A stretch of DNA of 64,000 bases, taken from the NCBI GenBank assembly GCA_031410915.1, contig JANNZY010000147.1:1-64000 (forward strand), read 5' to 3'. The notes beneath the pieces are model-generated. The model had not been told where the DNA came from and searched no databases. It worked only from the letters and a program-made list of their open reading frames with translations. Positions 25,259 through 32,485 of the stretch are shown here, piece by piece. Numbering within the stretch: position 1 is the stretch's first letter; every line of letters begins with the position of its first letter. This stretch comes from WLMZ01 sp031410915 (GTDB taxonomy: Bacteria; Actinomycetota; Acidimicrobiia; Acidimicrobiales; Ilumatobacteraceae). A program made the position numbers and the translations under genes.

Positions 25259-26211
25259 GCGATCGCCTTGCGTTTGACGATCCATCGCGACAGCAGGCTG
25301 ACACCGAACGTGAGCGTCAACAGCGCGAGCCCGGACGCGACGAGTGCGGAGCGTTCGAGATCGCTGGCCTCGCCGAAGCGGGTCACGATCATCGCCGCGA
25401 TCGAGCCACCGCCGGATTCGAGGATGTGGTAGTTCGGCTCGAACGTGAACTGGATGACGAGGTAGATCGCGATCGTCTCGCCCAACGCGCGGCCGAACCC
25501 GAGCAGCGCGGCACCGAAGATGCCGCTGCGACCGAACGGCAGGATGACCGCCTTGATCATGCCCCAACGAGTCCCGCCGAGCCCGAGCGCCGCTTCGCAC
25601 TGCTCGCGTGGCGCCCGCGACATGACGTCACGACTGATCGAGCACACGATCGGCACGATCATGATGCCGACGATCGTGCCGGCGATGAAGCTGGAGCCGA
25701 CGAGCCGTGCATCGCGTGAGGTGAGTTGGAAGAACGGCAGCGCGACGAGGTGAGTGGAGAGCCACCGCGACACCGGGGCGAGTCGGGCCGAGAACGCGTC
25801 GCGGCCCCACATGCCGAAGATCAGGCTCGGCAGCGCGGCGAGCAGGTCGATGGCTGTTGTCAATGCTCGTGAGATCGCTCGCGGCGCGTACTCGTTGATG
25901 AACAACGCCATACCGACAGCGAGCGGTATCGCGACGACCATCGCGATGGTCGCGATGATCACGGTGCCGACCAGCACGCCATAGACACCGAACGTCTCGG
26001 TGCTCGGGTTCCACACGCTCTTCGTGAAGAAGTTCCAGATGCCCGCGACCTGGAAGGCCTGGCGCGACTCTTTGATCATGAAGATGATCGTCGCCGCGAC
26101 CACGATCAACGAGACCGATGCCGCTCCCACGGCAAGCCCCCGGAACACGCGGTCACCGCGCGTCGGGCGGTCCTCGGGCGTGATCGGGATTTGGGCAGCA
26201 ACGTCTGTCAT
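25255..26211 (-). CDS. pstC: Phosphate ABC transporter permease PstC
   Basis: 318-residue permease and first gene of the operon. Six hydrophobic segments, the PstC-type ESRQAFQVAGIWNFF loop after helix 1, YAPRAISRALTTAIDLLAAL, and the coupling loop EQCEAALGLGGTRWGMIKAV are visible. The start is ATG 26211. The divergent exosortase starts 159 bp away, so both may be controlled from the same intergenic region. Confidence 0.93.
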   Translation of the reverse strand: MTDVAAQIPITPEDRPTRGDRVFRGLAVGAASVSLIVVAATIIFMIKESRQAFQVAGIWNFFTKSVWNPSTETFGVYGVLVGTVIIATIAMVVAIPLAVGMALFINEYAPRAISRALTTAIDLLAALPSLIFGMWGRDAFSARLAPVSRWLSTHLVALPFFQLTSRDARLVGSSFIAGTIVGIMIVPIVCSISRDVMSRAPREQCEAALGLGGTRWGMIKAVILPFGRSGIFGAALLGFGRALGETIAIYLVIQFTFEPNYHILESGGGSIAAMIVTRFGEASDLERSALVASGLALLTLTFGVSLLSRWIVKRKAIA

Positions 26212-26370
26212 CTGGATCTCGCGGCGGGGTTGTGGAACGGCGTCATTCTGACGAAGGCGTGCGAACGGCCGCTGGCGCACGGGTGTACGGAAGGTGAACA
26301 GTCACGTCCACCTGCTGAACTCTGCTGCGGACGCATGGTCACGGTGCAGATGAGCTGCCAACCTGAACGC
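26212..26370. promoter_or_regulatory. Divergent pstC / exosortase control region
   Basis: The region contains TGAAC at 26295-26299 and again at 26316-26320 (GTTCA on the minus strand, toward pstC), 21 bp apart, about two helical turns. These are weak candidate PHO-type half-sites. No convincing -35/-10 pair was found by eye. In-frame ATGs at 26335 and 26350 could extend the exosortase into this region. Confidence 0.3.
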
Positions 26371-28080
26371 ATGACGATCGCGATCGAAACTTCGACCGCC
26401 GCCGAACAGGTGGCGATCGGAATCAAGACAGCGTTCGATTGGCGGACGAAGGTGCGGCCGGCGGTCGCGCTGTTGATCATCGTTGCCGCCTATCGGGTGT
26501 CGCTGGAGAAGCTGATGTCGTCGATGCGCCTCGACACGCCGCTCGCCCACCTCGCGCTCGTCCCGTTCATCGCACTCGGGCTGGCAGCCATCGCCCGCAA
26601 CAACGACTCCGGTCCGGCGATCCACGATCGCCAACTGGACTGGATCGTCGGCCTCCTGCTGTCACTCGCTGCACTCGGCGCGAATGTGATCCTGCCCGCG
26701 CGCCTCTCCGCCGACTTCTGGGTCTGGCGCGTCGATCTGCTGACGCTGCCGATGTTCGTCGGCGGCGTCATCACGCTGCTGTTCGGCGTGCGCACTCTGT
26801 GGAAGTTCCGCTACGCCGTCGGCTTCCTGCTGCTCGCCTGGCCCTACCCGTACACACTCGTGCTCGACCGCTGGTTGGGACGTTTCACCGACTTCACGAT
26901 CTCGGCGCTCGACCGGGTGCTGCACCACGTGCCGATCGCGACGAAGGTGCCCGGCAGCGACAGCAACTTCGCCGTCGTCCACAACCACGAAACGATCACG
27001 ATGAGCGTTGCGTCGGCGTGTTCCGGAGCAAACGGAATGATCGGGTTCGTGCTCGTCGCGTCCGGATTCCTGCTCGTGTTGACCGGGTCGAAGAAGCGCA
27101 AGGCACTGTGGCTCACGACGGGCGCTGCAGTCGTGTGGGCGCTGAACGTCGTTCGCATCATGATCATCTTCTGGGCTGCGAAGAAGTGGGGCAAGACGGT
27201 GGCCATCGACGGCTTCCATCCCTATGTCGGCTTGATCGTGTTCAACGTCGCGATCGTGTTCATGGTGATCCTGCTCAAGCCGTTCCGGCTCAAGGTTCGC
27301 TACGCGCCGAAGACCAAGGATCTGCTCCAGCCGGCACCGCGGCCGTATCGCCCGCAGCTACCGGTCGCGTTGCTGTGCGTCTCGGCGATGTCGCTCGGCG
27401 TCGGCGTGTTCAACGGCCAGCTGCAGAACTACGACCGCATCGCCGACAGCCTCGGCACGCCCCGCCTCGCCGACTTCGCGACGAGCCAGGAGACGCCAAC
27501 CGGCTGGAACCTGAGCACCGTCGCCACGTATCCGGAGTACGAACGCTTCTTCGGCGAGAACTCGCTCTGGACGCGCTATGCCTACGCCGCGAACGGTGAG
27601 TCCGGTGCCAAGTTCTCCGCCAACGTGCCGATCATCGTCGACGTCGTCGAGACACCCGACCGCGACGCGCTCAACGCCTACGGCATCGAGGAGTGCTACA
27701 AGTTCCACGGATATTCGGTGACCGGCAAGCAGAGTGTGTACCTGGGCCAGAACCTGACCGGCGAGATGCTGACGTGGACGAGCAGCAAGACCGGCAACAC
27801 CTACACCCAGCTCTACTGGCACTGGCCGATCAAGACGTCGTCGGGCACCGAGTACGAACGCGTGACGTTGGTGATGAACGACCAGCCGACGAACGAGTTC
27901 ACCTCGCCTCCGCTGAGCACCGAGGGGCTGAAGCAGTTGCAGCTGGACCTCAACGACGTGCTGCGCGGCGGCGGCTCCGACGAGCAGCGCGCCCGACTGG
28001 TCGAGACTCGTACATTCATGATCGGCTTCGCCCGCAATCTTGTCGACATGCGTGCCCCCGCTGTGCTCACCGGCGGCTGA
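26371..28080 (+). CDS. Exosortase with fused EpsI-like C-terminal domain
   Basis: 569-residue membrane protease/transpeptidase of the exosortase/archaeosortase family, which cleaves C-terminal sorting tails outside the membrane. Eight or so helices lie in residues 28-303. The catalytic triad is intact and in the right order: C217 in SVASACSGANG, R262 in ALNVVRIMIIFW, H283 in GFHPYVGLIVFN. After one more helix (about 328-345) residues 360-569 form an extracytoplasmic domain resembling the EpsI/DUF3485 partner, including the ECYKFHGYSV Cys region. It is transcribed divergently from pstC. Candidate substrates in the window are the tails of the genes at 17962 and 39186 (VPEVP and VPEFP). Confidence 0.88.
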   Translation: MTIAIETSTAAEQVAIGIKTAFDWRTKVRPAVALLIIVAAYRVSLEKLMSSMRLDTPLAHLALVPFIALGLAAIARNNDSGPAIHDRQLDWIVGLLLSLAALGANVILPARLSADFWVWRVDLLTLPMFVGGVITLLFGVRTLWKFRYAVGFLLLAWPYPYTLVLDRWLGRFTDFTISALDRVLHHVPIATKVPGSDSNFAVVHNHETITMSVASACSGANGMIGFVLVASGFLLVLTGSKKRKALWLTTGAAVVWALNVVRIMIIFWAAKKWGKTVAIDGFHPYVGLIVFNVAIVFMVILLKPFRLKVRYAPKTKDLLQPAPRPYRPQLPVALLCVSAMSLGVGVFNGQLQNYDRIADSLGTPRLADFATSQETPTGWNLSTVATYPEYERFFGENSLWTRYAYAANGESGAKFSANVPIIVDVVETPDRDALNAYGIEECYKFHGYSVTGKQSVYLGQNLTGEMLTWTSSKTGNTYTQLYWHWPIKTSSGTEYERVTLVMNDQPTNEFTSPPLSTEGLKQLQLDLNDVLRGGGSDEQRARLVETRTFMIGFARNLVDMRAPAVLTGG

Positions 28081-28094
28081 GTCCGGTGGTCCAA

Positions 28095-28139
28095 GTTCGC
28101 CGCCGGTTCAGGCTGGGGTCAGGACCGGTTGCGTACGCT
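28095..28139 (+). promoter_or_regulatory. Response-regulator site and promoter of the PepSY gene
   Basis: GTTCG (28095), GTTCA (28106) and GGTCA (28117) are spaced exactly 11 bp. A -10 box TACGCT follows at 28134-28139, so the direct repeats cover the -35 position, as for OmpR-family activators. The adjacent two-component system is the obvious regulator (inference), because its own gene carries the same repeat. Confidence 0.55.
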
Positions 28140-28168
28140 CGACTTCCACGATCACATCGGGAGGCATC

Positions 28169-28504
28169 ATGACTCGCAAGCGTTTCGTACTCGGCGCAGT
28201 ATTCGCCGTCGTCACACTCGGCGCGACGGGAGCTGCTGTCGTCGCTGCCTCGACAGGCGACGACGATGGCGCAGAAGCCCCCATTGTCGGCGACGCGCTG
28301 CGCCAGGCCAGCGAAGCGGCGATCGCGGCGACCGGGGGCGGTCGGGTCACGCAGACCGAGGTCGGTGACGAGGACAGCTACTACGAGGTCGAAGTCACAC
28401 GCGACGACGGTTCGCAGGTCGACGTACAACTCGACGCGAGCTTCAACCTCGTGACGGTGATGGCAGACTCCGGCGACCATGCCGACAACGACGGCGACGG
28501 CTGA
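28169..28504 (+). CDS. Exported PepSY-domain protein
   Basis: 111 residues: signal peptide or N-terminal anchor (1-28), a short acidic linker, then a PepSY domain (about 40-100) with ALRQASEAAIAATGGG and YYEVEVTRDDGSQVDVQLD. PepSY proteins are thought to inhibit peptidases or sense extracellular conditions, and small ones often sit beside two-component systems, as here. ATG 28169 is preceded by GGGAGG. It is convergent with the histidine kinase, with 18 bp between stops. Confidence 0.87.
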   Translation: MTRKRFVLGAVFAVVTLGATGAAVVAASTGDDDGAEAPIVGDALRQASEAAIAATGGGRVTQTEVGDEDSYYEVEVTRDDGSQVDVQLDASFNLVTVMADSGDHADNDGDG

Positions 28505-28522
28505 ACCCGCACGACAGGAGGC

Positions 28523-29839
28523 TCACTGCAGGGCGGGAAGGTCGACGACGAAGCGGGTACGGAGGCTGTCGTCGAGGCGGATCGACCCACCATGGCGCTC
28601 GACGATGTCGCGGACGATCGCCAGACCGAGTCCAGTGCCGCCGGCGTCGCGACTGCGGGCGTCGTCGAGGCGGCTGAATCGCTCGAAGACGAGCTCGCGT
28701 GACTCGGCCGGGATCCCGTTCCCGTCGTCGCTGACGGTGAAGCGAATCCTGCCATCTCGCTCGCCGAGCGTGACGACGACGACAGCGGTGGCGTGACGCT
28801 CGGCGTTGTCGAACAGGTTCCGCACCGCTCGGGTCAGTTGACGCAGGTCGCCGTCGACCGCCGCTGCCGACACGGCGCGGAGGTCGACGTCGACGCGTCC
28901 CCGCTCGGCGAGACGTCGCGCCTCGCGGAGCACGACATCGTCCAGGTCGACCCCTTGAAAGCGAGCCGTCTCGACGTTGTCGTCGCTCCTCGCGAGTTGC
29001 AGCAAGTCCTCGACGAGGAACTGCAGATTGATGGCCTCGGCGAGGACGCTGCGCTCGGTGGTGTCGGGGTCGGCCGGGCGGCCACAGACGAGGTCGATCT
29101 CGAGTTCGCCGCGCATGCGGGTCAGCGGGCTGCGCAGTTCGTGCGATGCGTCGGCAACGAATCGCCGCTGGCGTTCGATCGTCGCCTCGAGACGGTCGAG
29201 GGTCTCGTTCATCGTGATCGCGAGCCGATCGATCTCGTCGCCTGTGCCGGGTTGGGCGAGTCGGCCACTGACATTCGTCGCTGTGATCGTCGACATCTGG
29301 CGCCGCATCTGCTCGACGGGTCGCAGGGTTCGTCCGGCGAGCCACCAGGTGAGCCCGCCGAGAACGGCGACGACGACCGGCACGGTTGCAGTGAGGATGC
29401 GGGTCAGGATGGAGACGGGATCAGTGACGTCGTCATTGTTCCCTCCAACGATCAAGACGACGTCGCGCCCATCGACGACGATGCGGCGCACGAGGACGCG
29501 AAAGACCTCGGATCGTCGCGGAACGTTGGCGATCGTGCGGACGCCCGGTTGAAGCGACGTGATCGGTGAGAGACCGGCGAGGTTCGACGACGACGCGAGC
29601 ACGGTGCCGTCGTCTTCGACGATCTGGATCAGCAGGTCCTCGTCGCCGGGAATGTCGCGAGGCACCTCCGTCGCGACGACTGCGGCAATGGTGTCCGCAC
29701 GTTGGGAGATTCCCTCGTCGAGGTTGTCCGTCAGCTGCCAGCGCAGCACGGCAACCATCGTGACCGACGCCGCAGTCAGCAGGATCGCAGACGCGACGGT
29801 GGCGAGTGCAGCGATACGGAACCGAATCGTGCGGCGCAC
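28523..29839 (-). CDS. Sensor histidine kinase
   Basis: 438-residue membrane kinase: helix at about 10-30, extracytoplasmic sensor of about 110 residues, second helix (about 140-162), HAMP (LRPVEQMRRQM), HisKA with the phosphorylated His in DASHELRSPLTR, then HATPase with N, G1 and G2 boxes (NLFDNAERHA, DDGNGIP, GTGLGLAIV). It is of the CusS/MprB-like general type. GTG 29839 follows the response regulator stop by 2 bp, so the pair is translated together. The signal is unknown. The neighbouring efflux genes suggest envelope stress or a toxic compound (inference). Confidence 0.92.
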   Translation of the reverse strand: MRRTIRFRIAALATVASAILLTAASVTMVAVLRWQLTDNLDEGISQRADTIAAVVATEVPRDIPGDEDLLIQIVEDDGTVLASSSNLAGLSPITSLQPGVRTIANVPRRSEVFRVLVRRIVVDGRDVVLIVGGNNDDVTDPVSILTRILTATVPVVVAVLGGLTWWLAGRTLRPVEQMRRQMSTITATNVSGRLAQPGTGDEIDRLAITMNETLDRLEATIERQRRFVADASHELRSPLTRMRGELEIDLVCGRPADPDTTERSVLAEAINLQFLVEDLLQLARSDDNVETARFQGVDLDDVVLREARRLAERGRVDVDLRAVSAAAVDGDLRQLTRAVRNLFDNAERHATAVVVVTLGERDGRIRFTVSDDGNGIPAESRELVFERFSRLDDARSRDAGGTGLGLAIVRDIVERHGGSIRLDDSLRTRFVVDLPALQ

Positions 29840-29841
29840 GG

Positions 29842-30522
29842 TTAGCCTCCATCGATCGCGATGCGATACCCGGCGCCGCGGATCGTTTCGATCGCATGCC
29901 GTCCGAATGGATTGTCGATCTTGGTACGGAGTCGGCGGATGTACACCTCGACGATGTTGAGGTCGCCGTCGAAGTCGTACTGCCACACGCCGTTGAGGAT
30001 CTCCTGTTTGGTCACGACCTGCCCGGCCCGGCGCATCAGGTACTCCAGAACGTCGAACTGGCGAGCCGTCAGCTCGATCTCGTCGTTCATCCGCCAGACG
30101 CGTCGTGAACCCGGGTCGATGCGCAGGTCACCGGCGCTTGCGGGTGCTGGTGCTGTGCGTCCATCGAGACGCCGAAGTATCGAACGCACTCGCGCGAGGA
30201 GCACCGGGAACGAGAACGGCTTGGTGAGGTAGTCGTCGGCACCGGCGTCGAGCGCTTCGGCCTCGTCGAGGTCACCGTCCTTCGCAGTGAGCACGATGAT
30301 CGGGGTCCAGGTGCCATTGGCGCGCAGGTCGGCGCAGATCTGGAACCCGTTCCGGCCGGGCAGCATCAGGTCGAGCAAGATCAAGTCGTAGCTGCTCTCG
30401 GTCGCCAACCAGAGGCCTTCGCGACCGTCGAACGAGACGTCGACCGTGTACCCCTCGGCGTCGAGGCCACGTTTGACGATGGTCGCGATCTTCTTGTCGT
30501 CCTCGACGAGCAAGATCTTCAT
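29842..30522 (-). CDS. OmpR-family response regulator
   Basis: 226 residues. Receiver domain with acidic pocket LLVEDD, phosphorylated Asp in LILLDLMLP (about residue 51) and Lys in YLTKPFS. A winged-helix output domain (about 130-224) has EYLMRRAGQVVTKQEILNGV and IVEVYIRRLRTKID. The start is ATG 30522. Two GTTCAG direct repeats in 11-bp phase (30545-30561) lie 23 bp upstream of the start, and similar pairs precede the PepSY, adaptor and lipoprotein genes nearby, which suggests a compact local regulon. Confidence 0.93.
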   Translation of the reverse strand: MKILLVEDDKKIATIVKRGLDAEGYTVDVSFDGREGLWLATESSYDLILLDLMLPGRNGFQICADLRANGTWTPIIVLTAKDGDLDEAEALDAGADDYLTKPFSFPVLLARVRSILRRLDGRTAPAPASAGDLRIDPGSRRVWRMNDEIELTARQFDVLEYLMRRAGQVVTKQEILNGVWQYDFDGDLNIVEVYIRRLRTKIDNPFGRHAIETIRGAGYRIAIDGG

Positions 30523-30544
30523 GAGACAGTCTCGCGCGCCGAAC

Positions 30545-30561
30545 CTGAACGCGGGCTGAAC
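30545..30561 (-). promoter_or_regulatory. 11-bp direct repeat, probable autoregulatory site
   Basis: On the minus strand GTTCAGCCCGCGTTCAG: two GTTCAG units exactly 11 bp apart, followed by GACTGT, a possible -10 box, just before the response regulator ATG. This is typical placement for autoactivation by an OmpR-type regulator. Confidence 0.55.
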
Positions 30562-30575
30562 GGCGCCACCACGGC

Positions 30576-31793
30576 TCACGTGCCGGCGCGGAGCGCTTCG
30601 ACGGGTTGCAACCGCGCCGCGCGCATTGCCGGGTAAGCACCGGACACGAGCCCGATCAACGCGCCGAGGAATGGGGCGACGAGTGGAGTCGACACGTCGA
30701 GCACGGGAGTCCACTCCTGGAACGCGCTGACCGCGACGATGACGAGTGTGCCGAAGCTTGCGCCGATGATGCCGCCGACCAGCCCGACGGTCGCGCTCTC
30801 GAGCAAGAACTGCTGGGCGATGTGGCGTCTCGTCGCGCCCAGCGCGCGGCGCAGCCCGATCTCGCCGGTTCGTTCGATGACGGACACGAGCGTCACATTG
30901 GCGATGCCGACGGCGCCAACGAGCAACGACACGCCACCGAGGATGAGGAACAGGAGGTCGAGATCGTTGCGGACCTTGTCGCGCACCCGCGTCGGCTCTG
31001 GTGGGGACACGACCTTGAGTCCGCGGGGGTTGTCCGGACGAAGCGCCGAAGGAATCTGGCGGGCGATCAGCGATGCGGCGCCGATCTCGGTCTCGACGAC
31101 CACGATGCCCGGATACCGCAACCGGTACCTGGACCGCGCCGTACCCTCGGGGATGATGACGGCTCCGAGCAGGTCCGGCTGGCGTGAGACCGAGTCGAGG
31201 ATCCCGATCACGAGATAGGTGTCGTCACCGATGCGGATCGCGGGAAGTCGTTCGACGCCGTCGATACCAAGGCGAGCCGCTGCGTTCGGGCCGAGCACGG
31301 CGACGCGTTCCCCCCGCTGCGACTCGAACTCGTCGATCACGCGTCCAGTTCGCACCACGGCGCGGACGGCGCGGAACAGGCCCGGCGAGGCGGCCGAGAT
31401 CGTGAGTTTGAATGACGTCGGGTGCTGCGGATCGGAGATCGGCGAGGCGGTGACCAGACTCGTGCCGACGTCGAGCGTGCTCAGCGTTCCCGCGGCGGCG
31501 ACGCCAGCCAGGCGATCGATGCGAGTCGATGAGTCCCACGGCAGTGCGTCGACCGTCGGGCTGATCGCGGACGGCTTCGGAGTCACCACGATCTCGGTCG
31601 CGGCCAACTCGTCAAAGCGTCCGACGATCTGGTTGCCGGCTGTCCGCGACAGGCCCAATGTCGCGACGAGCGACGCCAGGCCGATCACTGTGCCGAGCAC
31701 GGTGAGAACGGTTCGCCCGGGTCGCGCGAACAGCCCCGCTGTCGCCTCGTTGACGACGTCGCGCAGGGACATGCGCGACGACTCCAGGCTCAC
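30576..31793 (-). CDS. MacB-like ABC transporter permease (FtsX family)
   Basis: 405 residues with the MacB plan: helix near 25-48, a large extracytoplasmic MacB_PCD domain (about 50-270), then three helices and the conserved VSVIERTGEIGLRRALGATR loop before the final pair of helices. It forms an efflux or mechanotransmission complex with the ATPase directly upstream (GTGA overlap at 31790-31793) and the adaptor before that. The substrate is unknown: macrolides, lipids or peptides in characterised relatives. Confidence 0.9.
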   Translation of the reverse strand: MSLESSRMSLRDVVNEATAGLFARPGRTVLTVLGTVIGLASLVATLGLSRTAGNQIVGRFDELAATEIVVTPKPSAISPTVDALPWDSSTRIDRLAGVAAAGTLSTLDVGTSLVTASPISDPQHPTSFKLTISAASPGLFRAVRAVVRTGRVIDEFESQRGERVAVLGPNAAARLGIDGVERLPAIRIGDDTYLVIGILDSVSRQPDLLGAVIIPEGTARSRYRLRYPGIVVVETEIGAASLIARQIPSALRPDNPRGLKVVSPPEPTRVRDKVRNDLDLLFLILGGVSLLVGAVGIANVTLVSVIERTGEIGLRRALGATRRHIAQQFLLESATVGLVGGIIGASFGTLVIVAVSAFQEWTPVLDVSTPLVAPFLGALIGLVSGAYPAMRAARLQPVEALRAGT

Positions 31794-32485
31794 GACGCCA
31801 CCTCGGAAAGACGGCCGTCGATGATCCGGACCTGGCGCCCGGCACGCGCCGCGACATCGTGCTCGTGCGTGATCATGACGATCGTCATACCCGACTCATT
31901 GAGCCGGACCAGGAGGTCGAGGATCGTCGACGTCGTCTTCGAGTCGAGGTTGCCGGTCGGCTCGTCGCACAGCAACAACTGCGGCGTTCCGGTGATCGCG
32001 CGCGCAATGGCCACTCGCTGGCGTTCACCACCGGACAAATGTGTCGGCGAGAAGTCCGCGCGATGCTCGAGGCCCACCGTCCCCAAAGCACCGAGCGCGC
32101 GCCGACGCCGGTCGCGCCACGGCGCACGACGGTAGACGTCGGCGAGCATGACGTTCTCGGTCACCGTGCGATGCGCGAGCAGGTGGAACGACTGGAAGAC
32201 GAAACCGATACCGCGCGCCCGCAACCCGGCGCGTTGACGGTCGCTCAGCTCGGCGACCTCGACGCCGTCGAACCGATAGCTGCCCGAGCTCTGCGTGTCG
32301 AGGCAGCCGATGATGTTGAGCAGCGACGACTTGCCGGATCCCGACGGGCCGATGATCGCGACCCACTCCCCGGACGCGACCTTCGCGTTCACGTCGATCA
32401 GCGCGTGGACGGGTGGCTCCGCGCCGAACTGCTTGCCGAGCCCAGTGAGCTCGATGACGACCGGCTGACTCGCGCTGTCAAGCAC
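31790..32485 (-). CDS. ABC transporter ATPase, MacB/LolD type
   Basis: 231 residues. Walker A GPSGSGKSSLLNIIGCLD, Q-loop FVFQSFHLL, signature HLSGGERQRVAIARAI, Walker B LLLCDEPTGNLDS and H-loop ITHEHD are diagnostic of the LolD/MacB ATPase class. The start is GTG 32485, overlapping the adaptor's stop by 8 bp; longer in-frame extensions run into the adaptor coding region. It is transcribed as adaptor-ATPase-permease, followed by the response regulator and kinase. Confidence 0.93.
   Translation of the reverse strand: MLDSASQPVVIELTGLGKQFGAEPPVHALIDVNAKVASGEWVAIIGPSGSGKSSLLNIIGCLDTQSSGSYRFDGVEVAELSDRQRAGLRARGIGFVFQSFHLLAHRTVTENVMLADVYRRAPWRDRRRRALGALGTVGLEHRADFSPTHLSGGERQRVAIARAITGTPQLLLCDEPTGNLDSKTTSTILDLLVRLNESGMTIVMITHEHDVAARAGRQVRIIDGRLSEVAS

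Noticed and set aside
24165..25304. N-terminal extension of PstB by 380 codons
   Set aside because: The extension runs through pstA in another frame; the GTG at 24164 overlapping the pstA stop, with AAGAGG upstream, gives a normal PstB.
26295..26320. PHO box between pstC and the exosortase
   Set aside because: Only two TGAAC half-sites 21 bp apart, with nothing between in 11-bp phase; too weak to call a site, so kept only as a note in the intergenic entry.
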